Of a stretch of DNA of 64,000 nt, positions 62,824 through 64,000 are shown one piece after another. The position numbers and the translations under genes were made by a program. This stretch comes from Edaphobacter sp. 4G125. GTDB taxonomy: Bacteria; Acidobacteriota; Terriglobia; Terriglobales; Acidobacteriaceae. Under the pieces are notes generated by a model. The model ran no database searches, was not told the DNA's origin, and saw nothing but the letters and a program-made list of their open reading frames with translations. The DNA is taken from NCBI RefSeq assembly GCF_014274685.1, contig NZ_CP060393.1, forward strand, positions 3,903,501-3,967,500, written 5' to 3'. Position 1 is the first letter of the stretch; the number at the start of each line of letters is the position of its first letter.

Positions 62824-62875
62824 AATGCAGGGATTTCTCGACTTCGTTCCTTCGGGACTTCGCTCGAAATGACAC
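62824..62875 (+). repeat. Interspersed hairpin repeat, family C copy 4
   Basis: Outer sequence as in copy 1, slightly diverged. The central stem is GTTCC/GGGAC (62846-62858), pairing with one G-T. Confidence 0.75.
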
Positions 62876-62883
62876 CCCCAAAA

Positions 62884-63147
62884 CTATGCGGGCTCGGAGA
62901 CGCAGATGCGCTCTTCGGGCCCGATGTAGTTTTTACGGCGGAACCAGTCCTGCATACCCGCCTCCAACCGATCGAGCGGAACGCGATACCCGGCTTCCAA
63001 CAAGCCATCTGCGATCGGAAGAGTGTCGTCGAAGATGGCATCGTTGGTGAAGTTTCGCATGGCAAAGCTATCGATCCAGCGAATGGGACACGGATGTGCT
63101 GCGCCGGCGGAATCGATGCGTTCGATGCGGAGCCGACGAGCAAACAT
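62884..63147 (-). CDS. Short protein resembling the end of an SDR-type epimerase, possible remnant
   Basis: An 87-residue frame starting at ATG 63147, two bases after the lactonase stop. The second half (FTNDAIFDDTLPIADGLLEA, then GYRVPLDRLEAGMQDWFRR) looks like the C-terminal tail of NAD-dependent epimerase/dehydratase proteins, where a Tyr-Arg-x-Pro segment leads into a last helix. The nucleotide-binding fold is absent. So this is either a small independent protein or the remains of a larger gene. The ribosome binding site is weak. Assignment is tentative. Confidence 0.4.
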   Translation of the reverse strand: MFARRLRIERIDSAGAAHPCPIRWIDSFAMRNFTNDAIFDDTLPIADGLLEAGYRVPLDRLEAGMQDWFRRKNYIGPEERICVSEPA

Positions 63148-63149
63148 AT

Positions 63150-64000
63150 TCAGGCAAAAAGAAGGAACAACGGAGAGTCGACCGGAGCGCTCTGGAGCGG
63201 CCCCATCAGCTTGCCGGTGCCTTCGTCGCGCCGAAAGATGGTGATTGAGGCAGAGTCCTGATTGCCGCAGAGAATCCAGCGAAAGGTGGGGTCGAAGGTG
63301 AAATGACGTGGCGTTTTGCCTCCACACGAGATGCGCTGAATCTCCTTGAGCGAACCATCATCCGCAATGGAAAAGACGACCAGGGTATCTTCTCCACGGT
63401 TCGAGGCGTAGAGGAAGTTGCCATCGGGGGAGATCATCACCTCGGAGGCCGTATTCTTCGCCACCGGGAAATCGGGAGCGATGGTCTTAACGGTCGTGTT
63501 GGTGTTGACCAGAAGCCCCTGGGGATGCGCACTCGAATGAGTTGTGGTCCACAGCAGATGATCGAGCGTAGAGTCGAGTTCGTTGACCAGGTAGATCCAG
63601 CGACCATTGGGATGGAAGGCGATGTGGCGCGGCCCGGAGCCCGGCCGAAGCGTTGTCAGAAGAGGCTCCGCAGGTGTGAGCTTCGCTGTCATGCGGTCGA
63701 TATGGAAGACCGAGAGGGCATCATTGCCGAGATCATTGACCAGAAGAAAGCGATCATCGGGCGAGACCATGACGGAGTGAGGATGCGTGGTGTCCTGGCG
63801 TCCGGGTACTGGGCCATGATGCCCAAAACGAGCTTCTTTGTAATCGAAGGTGTCGACCGGCTGCGAGAGGGTTCCATCAGGCTGGATCTTGTATGAAGCA
63901 ATGGTGCCGCCAAAGTAGTTGGCGACAAAGGCGGCGTGACCGGTAGAGTCCACGGAGATGTAGGCTGGGCCCGCACCTGCAGAGGTCACCTTGCTCTTTT
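63150..64000 (-). CDS. Lactonase family beta-propeller protein, partial (5' end beyond window)
   Basis: About 283 residues are visible, C-terminal part of a 6-phosphogluconolactonase-like seven-blade propeller. Blade motifs repeat: GPAYISVDSTGHAAFVANY, HPHSVMVSPDDRFLLVND, GPRHIAFHPNGRWIYLVNE, ASEVMISPDGNFLYASNR, TPRHFTFDPTFRWILCGN. Members hydrolyse sugar lactones or muconolactones, in the cytoplasm or outside. The N-terminus, and so any signal peptide, lies beyond position 64000. Confidence 0.87.
   Translation of the reverse strand, partial: KSKVTSAGAGPAYISVDSTGHAAFVANYFGGTIASYKIQPDGTLSQPVDTFDYKEARFGHHGPVPGRQDTTHPHSVMVSPDDRFLLVNDLGNDALSVFHIDRMTAKLTPAEPLLTTLRPGSGPRHIAFHPNGRWIYLVNELDSTLDHLLWTTTHSSAHPQGLLVNTNTTVKTIAPDFPVAKNTASEVMISPDGNFLYASNRGEDTLVVFSIADDGSLKEIQRISCGGKTPRHFTFDPTFRWILCGNQDSASITIFRRDEGTGKLMGPLQSAPVDSPLFLLFA

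Noticed and set aside
5488..62875. Could the short repeats be a CRISPR array?
   Set aside because: Copies are scattered over 57 kb, not in tandem, with no regular spacers and no cas genes.

Overview
The window looks like a chromosomal segment of an acidobacterium, most likely a Terriglobales/Acidobacteriaceae relative (Edaphobacter, Granulicella or Terriglobus type). This is an inference from three things: the moderately GC-rich housekeeping content, several protein types I associate with that group (the lipoprotein-like fragment at the left edge, the small coiled-coil protein at 39384, the short DapB, the single-repeat Ig-like/membrane module at 51430), and the many short hairpin repeats scattered between genes. 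I see no rRNA, tRNA, CRISPR array, transposase, integrase or prophage. The coding strand switches often and most transcription units are short.

Layout. 1-5.3 kb: end of a secreted lipoprotein-like gene, an M13 metallopeptidase, an EamA exporter and a convergent MATE exporter. 5.6-7.9 kb: secreted alpha/beta hydrolase-like protein and threonine synthase. 8.0-12.7 kb: HAD phosphatase, lytic transglycosylase, LPG-synthase-type membrane protein, NrdR, NAD-type isocitrate dehydrogenase. 12.8-21.5 kb: small membrane protein, then an aspartate-family amino-acid cluster (asd, lysC, dapB, M29 aminopeptidase, dapA, dapD) followed by RNase J. 21.7-28.0 kb: patatin fused to an outer-membrane barrel, threonine/serine dehydratase, secreted SH3-like/TPR-like protein, GNAT, UppP, PA2169-type protein. 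28.4-37.0 kb: FtsK, the DUF3999/DUF2339 pair, a REC-HPt protein overlapping a NarL-type regulator, and a YpdA-type reductase. 37.4-42.2 kb: ABC exporter pair, small coiled-coil protein, SDR, OmpA-family protein. 42.3-46.1 kb: orphan GvpL/GvpF protein, DUF481 protein, cytochrome c, outer-membrane barrel. 46.1-53.5 kb: divergent aspartase and class I fumarase, a membrane-protein/XRE pair, PgsA, Ig-like module, glutamate dehydrogenase. 53.8-64 kb: trpE and trpG separated by five unrelated genes' worth of DNA, EF-P, acylphosphatase, Apt, zinc alcohol dehydrogenase, a possible epimerase remnant and a lactonase running off the right edge.

How the genes work together. The clearest pathway unit is aspartate to lysine via the succinylase branch: LysC and Asd give aspartate semialdehyde, DapA and DapB make tetrahydrodipicolinate, DapD succinylates it. 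ThrC lies apart. Aspartase and fumarase are transcribed divergently and share fumarate, linking to isocitrate and glutamate dehydrogenases in central carbon/nitrogen flow. Envelope functions recur: UppP, PgsA, lytic transglycosylase, OmpA, DUF481, barrels, exporters.

Best leads for novelty. Four families of short intergenic repeats keep their outer sequence while the inner stem differs between copies yet stays complementary, which suggests a folded RNA or DNA structure is under selection. Other leads: a 20-codon basic ORF overlapping the ftsK start, a GvpL/GvpF protein without gas-vesicle partners, an EF-P without the usual lysine at the loop tip, and a coupled membrane-protein/XRE pair behind a perfect palindrome. 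I did not find a clear, complete, previously undescribed multi-gene system.
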